Source: Streptosporangiales bacterium (GTDB lineage: Bacteria > Actinomycetota > Actinomycetes > Streptosporangiales > WHSR01). From it: a stretch of 40,644 nt of DNA. Both the position numbers and the translations under genes were made by a program. Shown here one piece after another: positions 8,260 to 17,970 of this stretch. Numbering within the stretch: position 1 is the stretch's first letter; each line of letters begins with the position of its first letter. Location of the stretch: the NCBI GenBank assembly GCA_009379995.1, contig WHSR01000048.1, forward strand, positions 1-40,644, given 5' to 3'. Below the pieces are notes generated by a model that worked only from the letters and a program-made list of their open reading frames with translations, was not told the origin of the DNA and did no database searches.

Positions 8260-8976
8260 TCAGGCACCGGGAAGCACAGCCGTGAGGCGCTCCTCCCGCA
8301 GCCTCTCCACCAACTCGTCGTCGACCTCGGGCAGCGGCCCGGCGACCCAACCCAGCAGCAGATCCGCCAGGGCGGGGTTGCGTACCAGGGCGGGACCGTG
8401 CAGGTAACTGCCAACCACCCGACCCTGCCAGGCGCCTTCGGTGCCGTCGCCGTTGCCGACCCCGAGCCGGACGCTCGCCAACGGCCGCACCTCGCTGCCC
8501 CGATGGGTGACTCCCTGGTGGTTCTCGAACCCGGTGAGCGACGGCAACCCGAGCTCGCCCTCGACGTCGCCGACGATCTCGCCGACGGCCCGTCGCTCCC
8601 CGCGGCCGCTGCGCATGTCGAGCAGGCCCAGCCCGGGCACCGGACGCCCCTGGTCATCGCCGAACTCGGCGCCGAGGAGCTGGTACCCGGCGCAGACCGC
8701 CAGGACGGCGGCGCCGGCGTCGACCGCACGGTGCAGCCCGCCGTCCGCGCGCAGCCGCTCCGCGGCGAGCATCTGCGGCCGGTCCTCCCCGCCGCCCATC
8801 AGGTAGATGTCGCCCGAGGTGGGCACCGGCTCGTCGGAGTGCACGTGTACGACCTCCGCGGACAGGCCGCGCAGCCGTGCGCGATGTTCCAGAACCAGGG
8901 CGTTGCCTCGGTCGCCGTAGGTGCTCAGCAGGTCGGGATAGATCCAGACGATACGCAGGCTGGAGGTCTGTGTCAT
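8260..8976 (-). CDS. gatD: GatD glutaminase subunit of lipid II isoglutaminyl synthase
   Basis: A 238-aa class-I-like glutamine amidotransferase of the CobB/CobQ type. It frees ammonia from glutamine for MurT, which amidates the D-glutamate of the peptidoglycan precursor lipid II at the inner membrane face. The nucleophile Cys95 lies in AVCAGYQLLG and the catalytic His193 in GSYLHGPAL. The start at ATG 8976 gives a protein of family length (MTQTSSLRIVWIYPDLLSTYGDRGN); longer frames upstream run through the murT-gatD spacer. murT lies directly upstream on the same strand, the usual arrangement. Confidence 0.93.
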   Translation of the reverse strand: MTQTSSLRIVWIYPDLLSTYGDRGNALVLEHRARLRGLSAEVVHVHSDEPVPTSGDIYLMGGGEDRPQMLAAERLRADGGLHRAVDAGAAVLAVCAGYQLLGAEFGDDQGRPVPGLGLLDMRSGRGERRAVGEIVGDVEGELGLPSLTGFENHQGVTHRGSEVRPLASVRLGVGNGDGTEGAWQGRVVGSYLHGPALVRNPALADLLLGWVAGPLPEVDDELVERLREERLTAVLPGA

Positions 8977-9068
8977 GAGGCGGCTTCCAAAGTGAGCATC
9001 GCAGCGAGCGTCAGCAAGCGAGGAGCGGAGCGGAGGAAGATGCCGGGCAGCAGTGTCATGGGTGGTCC

Positions 9069-10313
9069 TCAGAGTGCACGGCCATAGCTTGTCCGGATGG
9101 CCTGGAAGGCGGTGTAGTTGGCGATCACGGCCAGCCGCCCGGGCGGCACCCGCTCGACGGCCTCGTCGATGTCGCGGACCAGCTCGAAGTCGACCTTGTC
9201 GACCTCGAGTCGGACGGCAAGGTCGAGTCGGCGTTCCCCGGTGACGAAGACCGGCCGGCCAGCCAGCACCCGGTAATCCACGTCCCACAGCCAGGAGGTA
9301 TCCCGGCCGTCGGGTCCCTGAGCGTTGACCGACAGCAGGACGGGTGTCGGCGCCGGCTCCAGCACGTCGAAGGCTTCCAGCCAGCCCGCCGGGTTCTTGG
9401 CGAGCAGCAGCCGCACCTCGCGGCCGTCGCGCTCCACCACCGTGTACCGGCCCGCGACCGAGGCGACCTCTGCCAGATGCGGCAGGGCGCGGTCAACGGA
9501 GATCCCGAAGACCGCGGCGGCGGCGAGTGCGATCAGCGCGTTCGTCCGGTTCACCCGTCCCGGAAGCCGCAGGTCCAGGTCCCAGCGCCGGCCCCGCGGG
9601 TCGACGGCCGCCGCGGCCGTCGCGGGGCCGTCCAGCCACCAGGATGGCTCGGGGCGGGTGAGGCCGCACTTGTCGCACTGCCAGTGCACCTCCTCGCGGA
9701 GCAGATGGCTACCGCACTCCGGGCAGCACCACGAGTCGTCGCGCCAACGCTGTCCGGCGGCGACCCAGGTGACCTGCTTGGCCGTGCCGGCACTCCAGGC
9801 GACGAGCGGGTCGTCGGCGTTGGCCACGACGTGGGTGTCGGCGTCGGTCAGCGCAGTCCGCCACCGCTGGGCGAGTATCCAGGTCTCCGCGGCGCGGTCC
9901 ATCTGGTCGCGGCTCAGGTTCAGCAGGACGACGACGCTCGCGCCGGTCTGCTCGAGTACGAGCGGTACGTACTTCTCGTCCACCTCGAGCACCGCGTACG
10001 GCGCGTCGCGGCCCTGGCTCAGCGCTGTCACATGGCCAGAGGGCATGTTCGCGCCGAACGCGTTGCTGGCCACGTCCCCGGCGTCGCGCAGCGCCGCGGC
10101 GACGAGCCGCGTGGTGGTCGTCTTGCCGTTGGTGCCGCTCACCAAGGCGAGGCGGCGGTCGGCGGCCAGCCGGGACAGCAGCGCCGGTTCGAGCGTCAAC
10201 CCGACCCGACCGCCGATCACCGAGCCGTCGCCCCTGCCCGTCCACCGGGACAGCGTGGCCGCCGCCCCGCCGAGCGCCGTGGCAAGCTGCGCACGCACCC
10301 CTAGCTTGGTCAT
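9069..10313 (-). CDS. murT: MurT ligase subunit of lipid II isoglutaminyl synthase
   Basis: A 414-aa Mur ligase family protein that activates the D-glutamate carboxylate of lipid II with ATP and joins it to ammonia supplied by GatD. The central domain carries the P-loop GTNGKTTTT (about 60-68) and the Mur Asn/Lys segment. A zinc ribbon unique to MurT is present (CCPECG about 203, CDKCG about 222). The C terminus has the MurT-type domain that docks GatD. Start ATG at 10313 gives MTKLGVRAQLATALGG. The gene lies 47 bp downstream of the HerA-like ATPase gene and may share its transcript. Confidence 0.95.
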   Translation of the reverse strand: MTKLGVRAQLATALGGAAATLSRWTGRGDGSVIGGRVGLTLEPALLSRLAADRRLALVSGTNGKTTTTRLVAAALRDAGDVASNAFGANMPSGHVTALSQGRDAPYAVLEVDEKYVPLVLEQTGASVVVLLNLSRDQMDRAAETWILAQRWRTALTDADTHVVANADDPLVAWSAGTAKQVTWVAAGQRWRDDSWCCPECGSHLLREEVHWQCDKCGLTRPEPSWWLDGPATAAAAVDPRGRRWDLDLRLPGRVNRTNALIALAAAAVFGISVDRALPHLAEVASVAGRYTVVERDGREVRLLLAKNPAGWLEAFDVLEPAPTPVLLSVNAQGPDGRDTSWLWDVDYRVLAGRPVFVTGERRLDLAVRLEVDKVDFELVRDIDEAVERVPPGRLAVIANYTAFQAIRTSYGRAL

Positions 10314-10360
10314 GTCTCCATCATCGCGGACCCCTCCGTCGAGTGTCCGCGGGTTCGCGC

Positions 10361-13285
10361 TCAGACCTCGAAGAAGGGCAGCGAACCGCTGCCGGCCCCG
10401 AAGGATTGGACGAACCGCTGCGGCCAGCTCAGCACGGCCTCAAGCCACGACTCGACCCGTATCTTGGCTGCGATGTGCTTGACCTGGTCGTCTGGGTCGA
10501 CCGCGATGGCCACCCCCGCGAGGTCGCGAACGAACTCGACGTGGTCGTCGTCGCCGAGCACCACCTTCGAGCCGATCGCCCGGTTGCGGTCGAGTTCCAT
10601 CGACAGCGGGTGCCGGCGCAGCGCCCGCACCCGGTGCCCGAGCAGCTTCGTGCCCCGCTCTGCGACGATCGGGTAGTCCAGCGGCGGCACCTCGTCGTAC
10701 CTGCTCGGCGCGTCCTTGCCGTACGGGAACAGCCGCTCCACCTCGTGCAGCCACTGCACCTGCGGGATCACCCACTGCGACCCGGGCAGCGACCCGACCA
10801 GGCCGGCGCGCCCGGCGAGCAGCCCCCGGGCGCACTGTGCGACTGCCGCGGTCAGCTCGTCTGGGTCGAAGGCCGTGCGCAGCGCCCACGCCCGCCGCTG
10901 CACGCACCGTTCCACCACCGTGGCGAGCAGGCACTCACCGGTCCGCGGGTCCAACTGGGCGTACGGCATCGAAAGCTCGCGCGGTACGTCGGGAAGCGGC
11001 CGGTTGGCAAGGTGGGCGAGCACCAAGACGTCCGCCCAGATCCGCAGCCACGCCCACTCGGTGCCGCCCGCCAGCAGGTCGGCCTCGCGCAGCTGGAACA
11101 GCGTGCAGGCGCGGTCGTCGCGGCACGCGCCTCCGCACGCCGCCGACCGGCGGCCGAGAAGCGGCGGCACCGGACTCGGCAGCACCTTCTCCTGGCCCTC
11201 GCCGAGGGGTACGCGCACCCGCACCGGCCGGTCCATCCCGTCGGCGAACACCGCGGCCATACCCGGCTGCAGCGATACGACCTGGCGGGACTGCTCCTCG
11301 TCCAGGTTCATCGCCGCGCCCACCAGGTGCCGGTCGTCGTGCGCGGGCAGCCGGTGCACGATCTTGAGCGCGCTGTTCTTGACCACGTCCGGCACCAGCT
11401 TGGTGGGTATCTGCTCGGCCACGACGATGCCCTCGCCGTACGCGCGGATCTCGGCGAGCATCCCGGCGAACAGCTCCACCGCGTGCGCGCTCGCCCGCTC
11501 CTCGCCGCGGTTGCGGAGCAGCCGGTGCGCCTCCTCGATGACGATCACGTGCCGCAGCCCGGTCGACCGTTCCCGGCGCGCCCGCAGCCGCAGGTGCTCG
11601 ACGATGCGAATGATCAGCGTCCCCATCAGGAACGCCTTGTCCTCGTCGTTGGCGACGTCCTCGATCGCGAGGACCACGTTGCGCCGCAGCAGCTCCCCGA
11701 TGTCGGCCGGATGGCCGCCCTCGAAGAACCGCCCGGCCGAACCGATGCGCAGCGAGCGCAGCCGTACCCCGACGAAGCCGCGCATGTTCTCGTGGATCTC
11801 CCTGCCGTAGCCCACGTCGCTGATCACCTGCAGGGCCACGTCCTGCAGCTGCTCGAGGGTGGGCACCGCGGGCAACACACCCGCGCCGGGTATGCCGCCG
11901 CCGGTCACCACGTCCCAGCCGTTCTGCTCGTACACCCGCTGCAGCGCCTGCGACATGATCTGCGGGAACGGCTCCTCGGCGTCGAAGGCGGCCTGGAACA
12001 GCGCGCGCACCATGTCGATGTGGGCCTGCACCGGGTAGCCGGGCTCCGGCGCCAGCGGGTTCACCGAGAGCGGCACCGCGCCAGGGTCGGAGGGGTTGAC
12101 GATGGTGAGGTCGGCCAGACCCTTGATGCGGCCGGCCATCGCGGCGTACTCGGACTTGGCCGGCTCGATCGCCAGCCACGGGATGCCCGCGTGGGTGAGC
12201 CGTTCCAGCAGATGCCGTACGGTCTGCGACTTCCCGGCACCGGTCGCCCCGGTGACGAACGCGTGCCGGTTCAGCGTGGCGGGCGGCACTGTGAAGGTAC
12301 CGACCGGGCGGTCCTGTGCGTCCAGGATCGAACCCAGGTCGAGGGCGGCGGTGCCGCTCGCGCCGTCGGTCTCCGCCCGCGCGGAGGTCTCGCTCGTCAG
12401 GTCGAAGTACCCGGTGTCCAGGACGCGCAGCCCTGGTACCTCCCGCTGCGGCAGTCCGGCCAGCGCCGCGAGCGTGCCCGCGGTCGCCGCGAACGGGGAG
12501 GCGGCGTGGTCGGCCGCGTCCGCGTTCCGGGCGGCCAGCGCCTCGTGCAGGGGCATCGCCTCGTCGCCGCTGCGCAGCCGGTACGGGTGGTGGCGCATCT
12601 CCACCGAACCGACAAGCACCGGCGCGATCTGGCGCAGCTCCTCGGCGGAGCCGGCCCCGGCGAGCACCCGGATGTTCCACAGCCCGGCCTCGCGGAACGC
12701 GTCCAGTTCGGCCATCCGCCGCTCGGCGCGCTCCGCGTCGAACCGCGACCGCTCCGAGGCGTCGCCGTATCGCCGCAGCACGTTCAGCGAGGTACGCAGC
12801 TCCGCGACCTCGGCGTCCAGCGCCTCGGTGCGCTCGGCGACGACCAGCCAGCCGAACGGCCGCCCCATCAGCGTGACGAGGGTGGACTCGAAGAGGGTGG
12901 GTAGACGCCGTCCCTCCTCCGCCCGGTCCTGCCGGTCGTCGAGCGGCGGCGCCTGCCGGCCGGGGCACGGCGTCCACATCAGCCCCTCGAGCTCGGCCAG
13001 CCAGCGGTCGTCGATGCGGCAACCGCGGGCGCCGCCGGGGAACAGCAGGCCCTGGCCCGCCTCGTCGGACGGGGTGAGCGGGCCGGCGTTGGTGATGAAC
13101 TCGAGCGGCTCGCCGCCACCGCGGCTCAGCCAGCCGACGACGAGGGGCCTCCCCCTCTCGGCCAGGCTGAGCGCGGCCGGCAGCACGGTGACGAAGTCCC
13201 ACTCCGCCGACGGGCTGCGTACGGGCGCGTTGATCGCCGAGATGCGGTACCACGGACCGGGCAAGGACCCGCTCGTTGCTGCCAC
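10361..13285 (-). CDS. HerA/FtsK-type ATPase with intact Walker motifs
   Basis: A 974-aa protein whose middle is a HerA-like (DUF87) hexameric motor domain. Walker A is GATGAGKS at 346-353 and Walker B is HVIVIEEAHRLL at 579-590, both complete, followed by a GEGIVVAEQIPTKL sensor region typical of HerA/TraD motors. The first 330 residues contain no recognised domain. A cysteine cluster (CGGACRDDRAC, about 735-745) precedes a C-terminal helical region of about 230 residues. HerA proteins pump DNA; relatives drive conjugation or protein export. Together with the SseB-like and two VirD4-like genes upstream on the same strand it forms an apparent four-gene unit. It starts at a GTG; no membrane segment is visible. 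Confidence 0.85.
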   Translation of the reverse strand: MAATSGSLPGPWYRISAINAPVRSPSAEWDFVTVLPAALSLAERGRPLVVGWLSRGGGEPLEFITNAGPLTPSDEAGQGLLFPGGARGCRIDDRWLAELEGLMWTPCPGRQAPPLDDRQDRAEEGRRLPTLFESTLVTLMGRPFGWLVVAERTEALDAEVAELRTSLNVLRRYGDASERSRFDAERAERRMAELDAFREAGLWNIRVLAGAGSAEELRQIAPVLVGSVEMRHHPYRLRSGDEAMPLHEALAARNADAADHAASPFAATAGTLAALAGLPQREVPGLRVLDTGYFDLTSETSARAETDGASGTAALDLGSILDAQDRPVGTFTVPPATLNRHAFVTGATGAGKSQTVRHLLERLTHAGIPWLAIEPAKSEYAAMAGRIKGLADLTIVNPSDPGAVPLSVNPLAPEPGYPVQAHIDMVRALFQAAFDAEEPFPQIMSQALQRVYEQNGWDVVTGGGIPGAGVLPAVPTLEQLQDVALQVISDVGYGREIHENMRGFVGVRLRSLRIGSAGRFFEGGHPADIGELLRRNVVLAIEDVANDEDKAFLMGTLIIRIVEHLRLRARRERSTGLRHVIVIEEAHRLLRNRGEERASAHAVELFAGMLAEIRAYGEGIVVAEQIPTKLVPDVVKNSALKIVHRLPAHDDRHLVGAAMNLDEEQSRQVVSLQPGMAAVFADGMDRPVRVRVPLGEGQEKVLPSPVPPLLGRRSAACGGACRDDRACTLFQLREADLLAGGTEWAWLRIWADVLVLAHLANRPLPDVPRELSMPYAQLDPRTGECLLATVVERCVQRRAWALRTAFDPDELTAAVAQCARGLLAGRAGLVGSLPGSQWVIPQVQWLHEVERLFPYGKDAPSRYDEVPPLDYPIVAERGTKLLGHRVRALRRHPLSMELDRNRAIGSKVVLGDDDHVEFVRDLAGVAIAVDPDDQVKHIAAKIRVESWLEAVLSWPQRFVQSFGAGSGSLPFFEV

Positions 13286-13344
13286 GATGCAGACATATCA
13301 GGGATGCGGCGACCGCGCCAGCCTGCGAGGTCTATGCGGGAGAT

Positions 13345-13761
13345 CTACGGAGCGGGACATGTCGTTTGCCCACGAGGCCTCGGTACCACAGATCCCGGCG
13401 GGTCGGCCGTCCGGCGGCGCAGCGCTCGGGTGTGCAACCACACGGCGTGTTCGCTCGCCGCGTCCAGCACCAGATCGTGGCCGGCCGGAAGCAGCTCCAG
13501 CAGATCTCGGCCGGTCGCCGAAACCCAGTCACATCCCCCCGTGTGGGCGGCCAATTCGTCCAGCGAACTGAACACCTGGATCACGCCCTCGCCCGGCTCC
13601 GCCACGGCCAGGGACTCCGGCCGTTCCGGCCGCTTGCAGTACACCGTCGCCGCCAGAAACGCATCCAACAGCTCCTCGGGATGCGCATGACCCTGCGCCG
13701 CGCGGGCGGCGACGGCGGCTAAGCCCCAGCCATGCCGCTCATTCCCCTGCCCCCGTTTCAT
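13345..13761 (-). CDS. SseB-like domain protein, 138 aa
   Basis: A small soluble protein with the pattern of SseB N-terminal domains: EELLDAFLAATVYCKRPE near 24-41, then VIQVFSSLDELAAHTG and DLLELLPAGHDLVLDAASEHAVWL. In actinomycetes such domains are common next to secretion or signalling genes; the biochemical role is not settled. It starts at ATG 13761, with TAATGT 7 nt upstream, so its message may be leaderless. An 11-bp palindrome (GTCACTGTGAC, 13779-13789) sits upstream of that box. It lies between the HerA-like gene and a VirD4-like gene, all on the minus strand, and is probably part of the same system. Confidence 0.65.
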   Translation of the reverse strand: MKRGQGNERHGWGLAAVAARAAQGHAHPEELLDAFLAATVYCKRPERPESLAVAEPGEGVIQVFSSLDELAAHTGGCDWVSATGRDLLELLPAGHDLVLDAASEHAVWLHTRALRRRTADPPGSVVPRPRGQTTCPAP

Positions 13762-13778
13762 GCTTGATACATTACTCA

Positions 13779-13789
13779 GTCACTGTGAC
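13779..13789. promoter_or_regulatory. 11-bp palindrome upstream of the SseB-like gene
   Basis: GTCAC-T-GTGAC lies 7 bp upstream of the putative -10 box (TAATGT), within the promoter spacer region, so it could be a repressor operator. No -35 box is clear. Confidence 0.4.
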
Positions 13790-13901
13790 CTTGCCCACCC
13801 CTTTTGGGCAGAGCGAGACCGTTCGACGCCGAGATCTATGCAATGGGGCAGCTAACCGGACAAAACGCCCCCGCAACATGGATCTCGGCGGGGCCACGGA
13901 C

Positions 13902-15980
13902 CTAGCGGCTGCGCCAATCGAGGCGCTCGGGCGGCGGGCCGAGGTTCGGCGGCAGGCCGCCCCCACCGGGGTCGGAGGCGTGGGCCACCGGGCGAGCCTC
14001 GGCGAGCCGGCGCGCCTCGTCCAGCTCCTTCACCGTCGAGCGGGGCAGGGAGAAGATCGCCGGGTTGGCGTCGGCCAGCACGACCCGCCGGCCCGCCGGC
14101 GAGCTGTGCGAGATGATGAGGGCCGTCTCCGGAAGCCGCTGCAGCTCGTGCTGCTCCACCAGGAACTCCCGGGACCGTTGCACGGTACGGGCGAGCGACT
14201 CGTTGCTGCCGATCGCCCGCGAGGTGGAGCGCCCCCACGCCGTACTCGTGGTGATGCCCTCGGTGAACGTCTCGCTGTCGGTCGTCGCGTACGACCAGTT
14301 CGCGTCGCGGCTCCGCGACCAGGTCGAGTCGCCCAGCCCCAGCCAGGCATCGTCGCTGCGGCCGCGCCCCCGGCTCTCCCCACGCGAGCTGGACGTGGAC
14401 GCCGAACTGCTCGTCGACTCGCTCGTGCCCATCGTGCTCGTGTACGAGTCGCCCGCCGTCTCGGTCACCGAGGAGCCGACGGTCTCGGTGAGCTGGCTCA
14501 GCACGAAGCGGTGCTCGGTGCCGATGTGCTCGCTCGCGATCTTGGCGTCGTCCGCGTTGCCGAGCCGCATGAACGCCACCGCGGCGTTACCCCGGCCGAG
14601 GCGCTCCTTCACCTGCTGCGGGATGGAGCGGTAGCAGAGCACGAGGCCGGTGCGGGACGCCTCGCAGGCGTCGACCAGCCGGTCGAGAACGTCGCCGCGC
14701 AGCCGGTCGGCACCGCAGACGCACACGGTGTGCCCCCACGGCTTGCCCGCCGGGGCGCCGCGGAGCACGTGGGTGAGCGCGGTCGCGGCGTACGTGCCGA
14801 GCACCTTGTTGCCCAGCACCCCGCCCTGCCGGCCGACGGACACGATCCGCAGCTGCGCCGGCGGCAGCTTCGCCGCCTCCGATCCCAGCGCCTCCAGCTT
14901 GCGGAGCTGCGACTCCAGCGCCCAGGCGCGCTCGAGGACCACCCGGTCGGTCGCGCCGCGGCCGAACAGCGTGCCGATCCGATCGAGCTCCTCCGCGGTG
15001 AGCAGGCCCTCCCGCAGGTCGTCACGCGGGTCGCCGACCTGGGCGAGCGCGCGCAGCGCCGCGGTGAGCCGGCGGATGTTCACCTCGCCCCGCAGCACCC
15101 GGAGCACCCGCTCGAGGATGGCGTTGTCGAAGGACAGGTCCCGGGTCGAGGCGTGCTCCTCGCTGACCCCGACGACCAGGGACAACACGTCAGCGAGCGC
15201 GTCCCGGTCCAGATCGACGCCAAGGTCGAACCGGGGCAGGTCGTCGGGCAGCACCCAGACCTGCGGAGGGGCGCCCAGCCGCCGGGCGAGCCCGACGAGA
15301 TCGCCCGCGACCGCCCCCTCGGAAAGGTCCAGGACCGTCAGCTCGCCGCCGGCACCCATCCGGCTGGTCCCGATCATGGTGACCAACGCTGACCACCCGG
15401 CCAGGGTCCCCCCTGCCACGTCGATCCGGTCCACCTCGTCCGGGACGGCGACGGCGTACCACTGCAGCTGCCGGTCGTAGGCCACCTTCCGGTCCTGCCA
15501 TGCCTGGTGGGACTGGGCATGCTCCCGCTGCGCGGCGAACAGCTTTCGCTCCTGGTCGGTGCGGATGCGCTCGAGCCGCCGCCGCTCGGTGCCGATGCGC
15601 TCCCTGAGCGCGTGCTCGCCCTGCCACAGGGCGTATCCGGCCGCGACGACGACGAACAGGCAGGCGACGATCAGCACCGCAGCCAGCAGTGGGTTGACGC
15701 CACCGAACAGGGAGAACCCGAGTACCAGCACGGCGACGCCCAGCGCGGCCCCCACGACTACCTTCAGCGGGCGGTTGAGCAGGTTTTCCTCCCGGCGCTG
15801 GGCGGCCACCCAGGCCGGGTTGAGGCCTTCCTGCTCGGGCGGCGTGGGCCGGCGGGGCGGCGGGCCGGGATCGGAAAAGAGCAGGGCGTACTGCCACCCC
15901 AGGTAAACCCGGTCGGCGCGCAGCGGCCGGGTCGGGCGCCGGACCGCCCGCACACCCCCGCGGCGCTTCGTCTCCGCCAC
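13902..15980 (-). CDS. Membrane VirD4/TraD-like protein with dead Walker motifs and Ser-rich linker
   Basis: A 692-aa protein from a GTG at 15980. Two membrane segments (about 74-94 and 97-118) are followed by a charged coiled coil (120-165). Then comes a motor-like domain. The Walker A position reads GGTLAGWS (190-197) with Trp in place of Lys, and the Walker B position reads HTVCVCGADRL (417-427) with no DE pair. The stretch TGLVLCYRSIPQQ to NADDAKIASEHIG (445-486) matches the VirD4/TraG pattern that follows Walker B. A linker of mostly Ser/Thr (about 512-535) precedes a C-terminal tail. It is probably a structural, non-hydrolysing partner of the intact HerA-like motor. An alternative TTG start lies at 16019. 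Confidence 0.7.
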   Translation of the reverse strand: MAETKRRGGVRAVRRPTRPLRADRVYLGWQYALLFSDPGPPPRRPTPPEQEGLNPAWVAAQRREENLLNRPLKVVVGAALGVAVLVLGFSLFGGVNPLLAAVLIVACLFVVVAAGYALWQGEHALRERIGTERRRLERIRTDQERKLFAAQREHAQSHQAWQDRKVAYDRQLQWYAVAVPDEVDRIDVAGGTLAGWSALVTMIGTSRMGAGGELTVLDLSEGAVAGDLVGLARRLGAPPQVWVLPDDLPRFDLGVDLDRDALADVLSLVVGVSEEHASTRDLSFDNAILERVLRVLRGEVNIRRLTAALRALAQVGDPRDDLREGLLTAEELDRIGTLFGRGATDRVVLERAWALESQLRKLEALGSEAAKLPPAQLRIVSVGRQGGVLGNKVLGTYAATALTHVLRGAPAGKPWGHTVCVCGADRLRGDVLDRLVDACEASRTGLVLCYRSIPQQVKERLGRGNAAVAFMRLGNADDAKIASEHIGTEHRFVLSQLTETVGSSVTETAGDSYTSTMGTSESTSSSASTSSSRGESRGRGRSDDAWLGLGDSTWSRSRDANWSYATTDSETFTEGITTSTAWGRSTSRAIGSNESLARTVQRSREFLVEQHELQRLPETALIISHSSPAGRRVVLADANPAIFSLPRSTVKELDEARRLAEARPVAHASDPGGGGLPPNLGPPPERLDWRSR

Positions 15981-16086
15981 GGCACAACCCCAACCCTGGT
16001 CGGTTACCGCTTCTCGCAAAGCCTAGGAGATGCGGAGCACTTCGGGCAGGTGCTATCGAACCGGACCTGTGACGCGACGCTGATCT

Positions 16087-16130
16087 GTTCGCTTCTCCGC
16101 CCGCTCGCATTGCTCGCGTGCGTCGCTCAC
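16087..16130. repeat. Dispersed composite repeat, copy 2
   Basis: The 22-bp unit that begins GTTCGCTTCTCC (16087-16108) is followed by the 19-bp GCTCGCGTGCGTCGCTCAC (16112-16130). The same pair, more widely spaced, recurs at 25622-25694. The copy overlaps the stop codon of the upstream VirD4-like gene. Confidence 0.85.
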
Positions 16131-17947
16131 GCTATCTCGGCCGGGATGGTGTGCGCGTCCCGGACGACGCGATGCTTGGGGGTCTTGACCACCAACACGA
16201 AACGACCGTCCTCGAGACGCTGGATCGCCTCCGGCGCGACGACCGGGCGCTTGACGAACGTCGGCGACGAGCCGGCGTCGATCTCCGTTGCCTCGTCGAC
16301 GCCCAGCGTCTCGCCCGCGAGGCGACTCGCCCGCTCCGCGCCTCCCGGATCGTTCACCCGATGGATGAGGTACGTACCGGCCAGGTCGACGATCCGCTCG
16401 GCGGGATAGGAGGAGTCGGCCGAGACGGTGAGCATCGCCGGCAGCCCGGCCTCCCGCCCGCGGGTGACCAGCTCCGCCAACACGTCCCGACCCATGCCCT
16501 CTCCGGGACCGTGCGGGCCGTCCACCCACACCAGACCGTCCCCGTCCACGCCGATCCGGCGCAGCTCAGCGGCGAGGGCGACCACGTCGCGGGCGACGAG
16601 GTCCGCCACCTTGGTAGCGGCGCGTCCGTGCACGGTGCTGTCGAGGGAGAACAGCACGACCGCCCGGTCGCGCACGACCCGCTCGAGGTCGATCTGCTCT
16701 GCGCCTCTTTGCGGTGCGGGGCTCTGCGATGCGGGGCTCTGCGGTGCGGAGCGCAGGTAGCGGCCCGCTGCGGAGGCGTGGATCTCCTGAAGCTGGGCGG
16801 CCAGCGCGGCGACGGTCTCCGGATCCGCCGTCACCAGGTTCGCGGACACCCGAACCCGTTCCAGCAGCGAGGACCGGCCCGGATGGTAGACGGGGATCCG
16901 GGCGGCGCGCGCCTGCAGTGCCGTCGGGTCGAGCAGGTGGACGACCTCGTCGAGCACGGAGGCACCGGGATCGCCGGGCGCGGCGTCCAGGACGGCGAAG
17001 ACATCCTGCAGGTAACGGGCGCAGCCGCGGCGGTACTGGTCGGTCGTGCCGTACCAGTCCACCATGCTCATCACGAGGTCACGGCGGCGAGCCGGGTCCC
17101 CGGCGCGCATCGGCTCGTAGTACCCGGGACCGGCGGGGGTGAACGACTGGAACGGAGTACCCGTCGCCGCGCACGCCGCGCCCAGGCGCGCGGCCAGCGC
17201 CTCCCCACCGGCGAGGTCGAGAGCGATCACCGGCCGCCGGCGCCGGATGGCCGCGTACGCCACCTGGAAGCAGGTGGTCGACATGCCGGTACCGGAGCCG
17301 CCGAGGCACAGCACGCCACCGCCGACCTCCCGCCAGGACAGCGCCACCCGCGCCCCGGTGGCCTCGTTGACACCGAGGCACGCGCCGTCCTTGGTGACCA
17401 CGCCGCCGCCGCGCACGCTGCGGGCCGTGACGAAGCGCCGCAGGAGGGCGATCAGCCCGGCCCGTGGTTCCGGGATCCTCCACGCGTCGGTGTGCAGCCA
17501 GGAAAGCCAGAGGGCGACGGCGGCCTCGGCCGAGCCGAGGACGAGCGCGTACGGTAGCTGCCGGCCGAGCCACGAGGGCCAACCGGCGAACGCTCTCCCG
17601 GAGTCGGCGAGCCGGGTGGGATCCAGCGCCCCGCCGAGGTAGCCCAGGAGCTGCCGGGGTCCGGTGAGGTAAGCCTCGGCGGCCTGCGCCGGACCGGCCG
17701 CGAGCACCCAGAGGACGCCGACGGCGAACGGAAAGGCCAGCCACCCGCGACGGAACCTGGCCGCCCGGGTGACCGCGACGAGCGCCACGGCGACGAGCGC
17801 GACGACCTGGGCAAACAGCACGTGTACGACGAGCAGTACCAGGTAGAGGCCGCCGACTATCTCCCGGCGGCGCGGCATGTCCTTGGGAATGAGGTAGCGG
17901 GCCCGTCGCGGCGCCCGCTGCCGTTCCTCCCGGCGAAGAAATGCCAT
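16127..17947 (-). CDS. Membrane VirD4/TraG-like protein with Walker A Lys replaced by Met
   Basis: A 606-aa protein from ATG 17947. Hydrophobic stretches at about 30-60, 67-88 and 130-150 anchor it in the membrane, as in type IV coupling proteins. The P-loop reads GGSGTGMSTT (216-225), a near-perfect Walker A in which Met222 replaces the essential Lys. The Walker B site reads GLVWVDGPHGP (471-481), lacking the catalytic Glu. The spacing between the two and the following AMLTVSADSSYP region fit the VirD4/TraG fold. Three 15-bp repeats encode a Pro-Gln-Ser linker at about 400-413. Two near-identical palindromes lie just upstream. A GTG at 17986 would add 13 residues but would place the coding start inside the palindrome region. 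Confidence 0.7.
   Translation of the reverse strand: MAFLRREERQRAPRRARYLIPKDMPRRREIVGGLYLVLLVVHVLFAQVVALVAVALVAVTRAARFRRGWLAFPFAVGVLWVLAAGPAQAAEAYLTGPRQLLGYLGGALDPTRLADSGRAFAGWPSWLGRQLPYALVLGSAEAAVALWLSWLHTDAWRIPEPRAGLIALLRRFVTARSVRGGGVVTKDGACLGVNEATGARVALSWREVGGGVLCLGGSGTGMSTTCFQVAYAAIRRRRPVIALDLAGGEALAARLGAACAATGTPFQSFTPAGPGYYEPMRAGDPARRRDLVMSMVDWYGTTDQYRRGCARYLQDVFAVLDAAPGDPGASVLDEVVHLLDPTALQARAARIPVYHPGRSSLLERVRVSANLVTADPETVAALAAQLQEIHASAAGRYLRSAPQSPASQSPAPQRGAEQIDLERVVRDRAVVLFSLDSTVHGRAATKVADLVARDVVALAAELRRIGVDGDGLVWVDGPHGPGEGMGRDVLAELVTRGREAGLPAMLTVSADSSYPAERIVDLAGTYLIHRVNDPGGAERASRLAGETLGVDEATEIDAGSSPTFVKRPVVAPEAIQRLEDGRFVLVVKTPKHRVVRDAHTIPAEIA
16711..16755. repeat. Three 15-bp tandem repeats in the VirD4-like gene
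   Basis: The units GCGGTGCGGGGCTCT, GCGATGCGGGGCTCT and a diverged third copy keep frame and encode a Ser-Pro-Ala-Gln linker between the two halves of the motor-like domain. Confidence 0.8.
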
Positions 17948-17970
17948 AGCGGGGCCATCATCGCCCAAGA

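Noticed and set aside
10343..12904. An 853-codon open frame on the plus strand
   Set aside because: It is antisense to the HerA-like gene, rich in Arg/His/Gln and without any domain. Long mirror frames are normal in DNA of this GC content.
13764..15392. A 542-codon plus-strand frame
   Set aside because: Antisense to the second VirD4-like gene, with low-complexity composition and no start signals.
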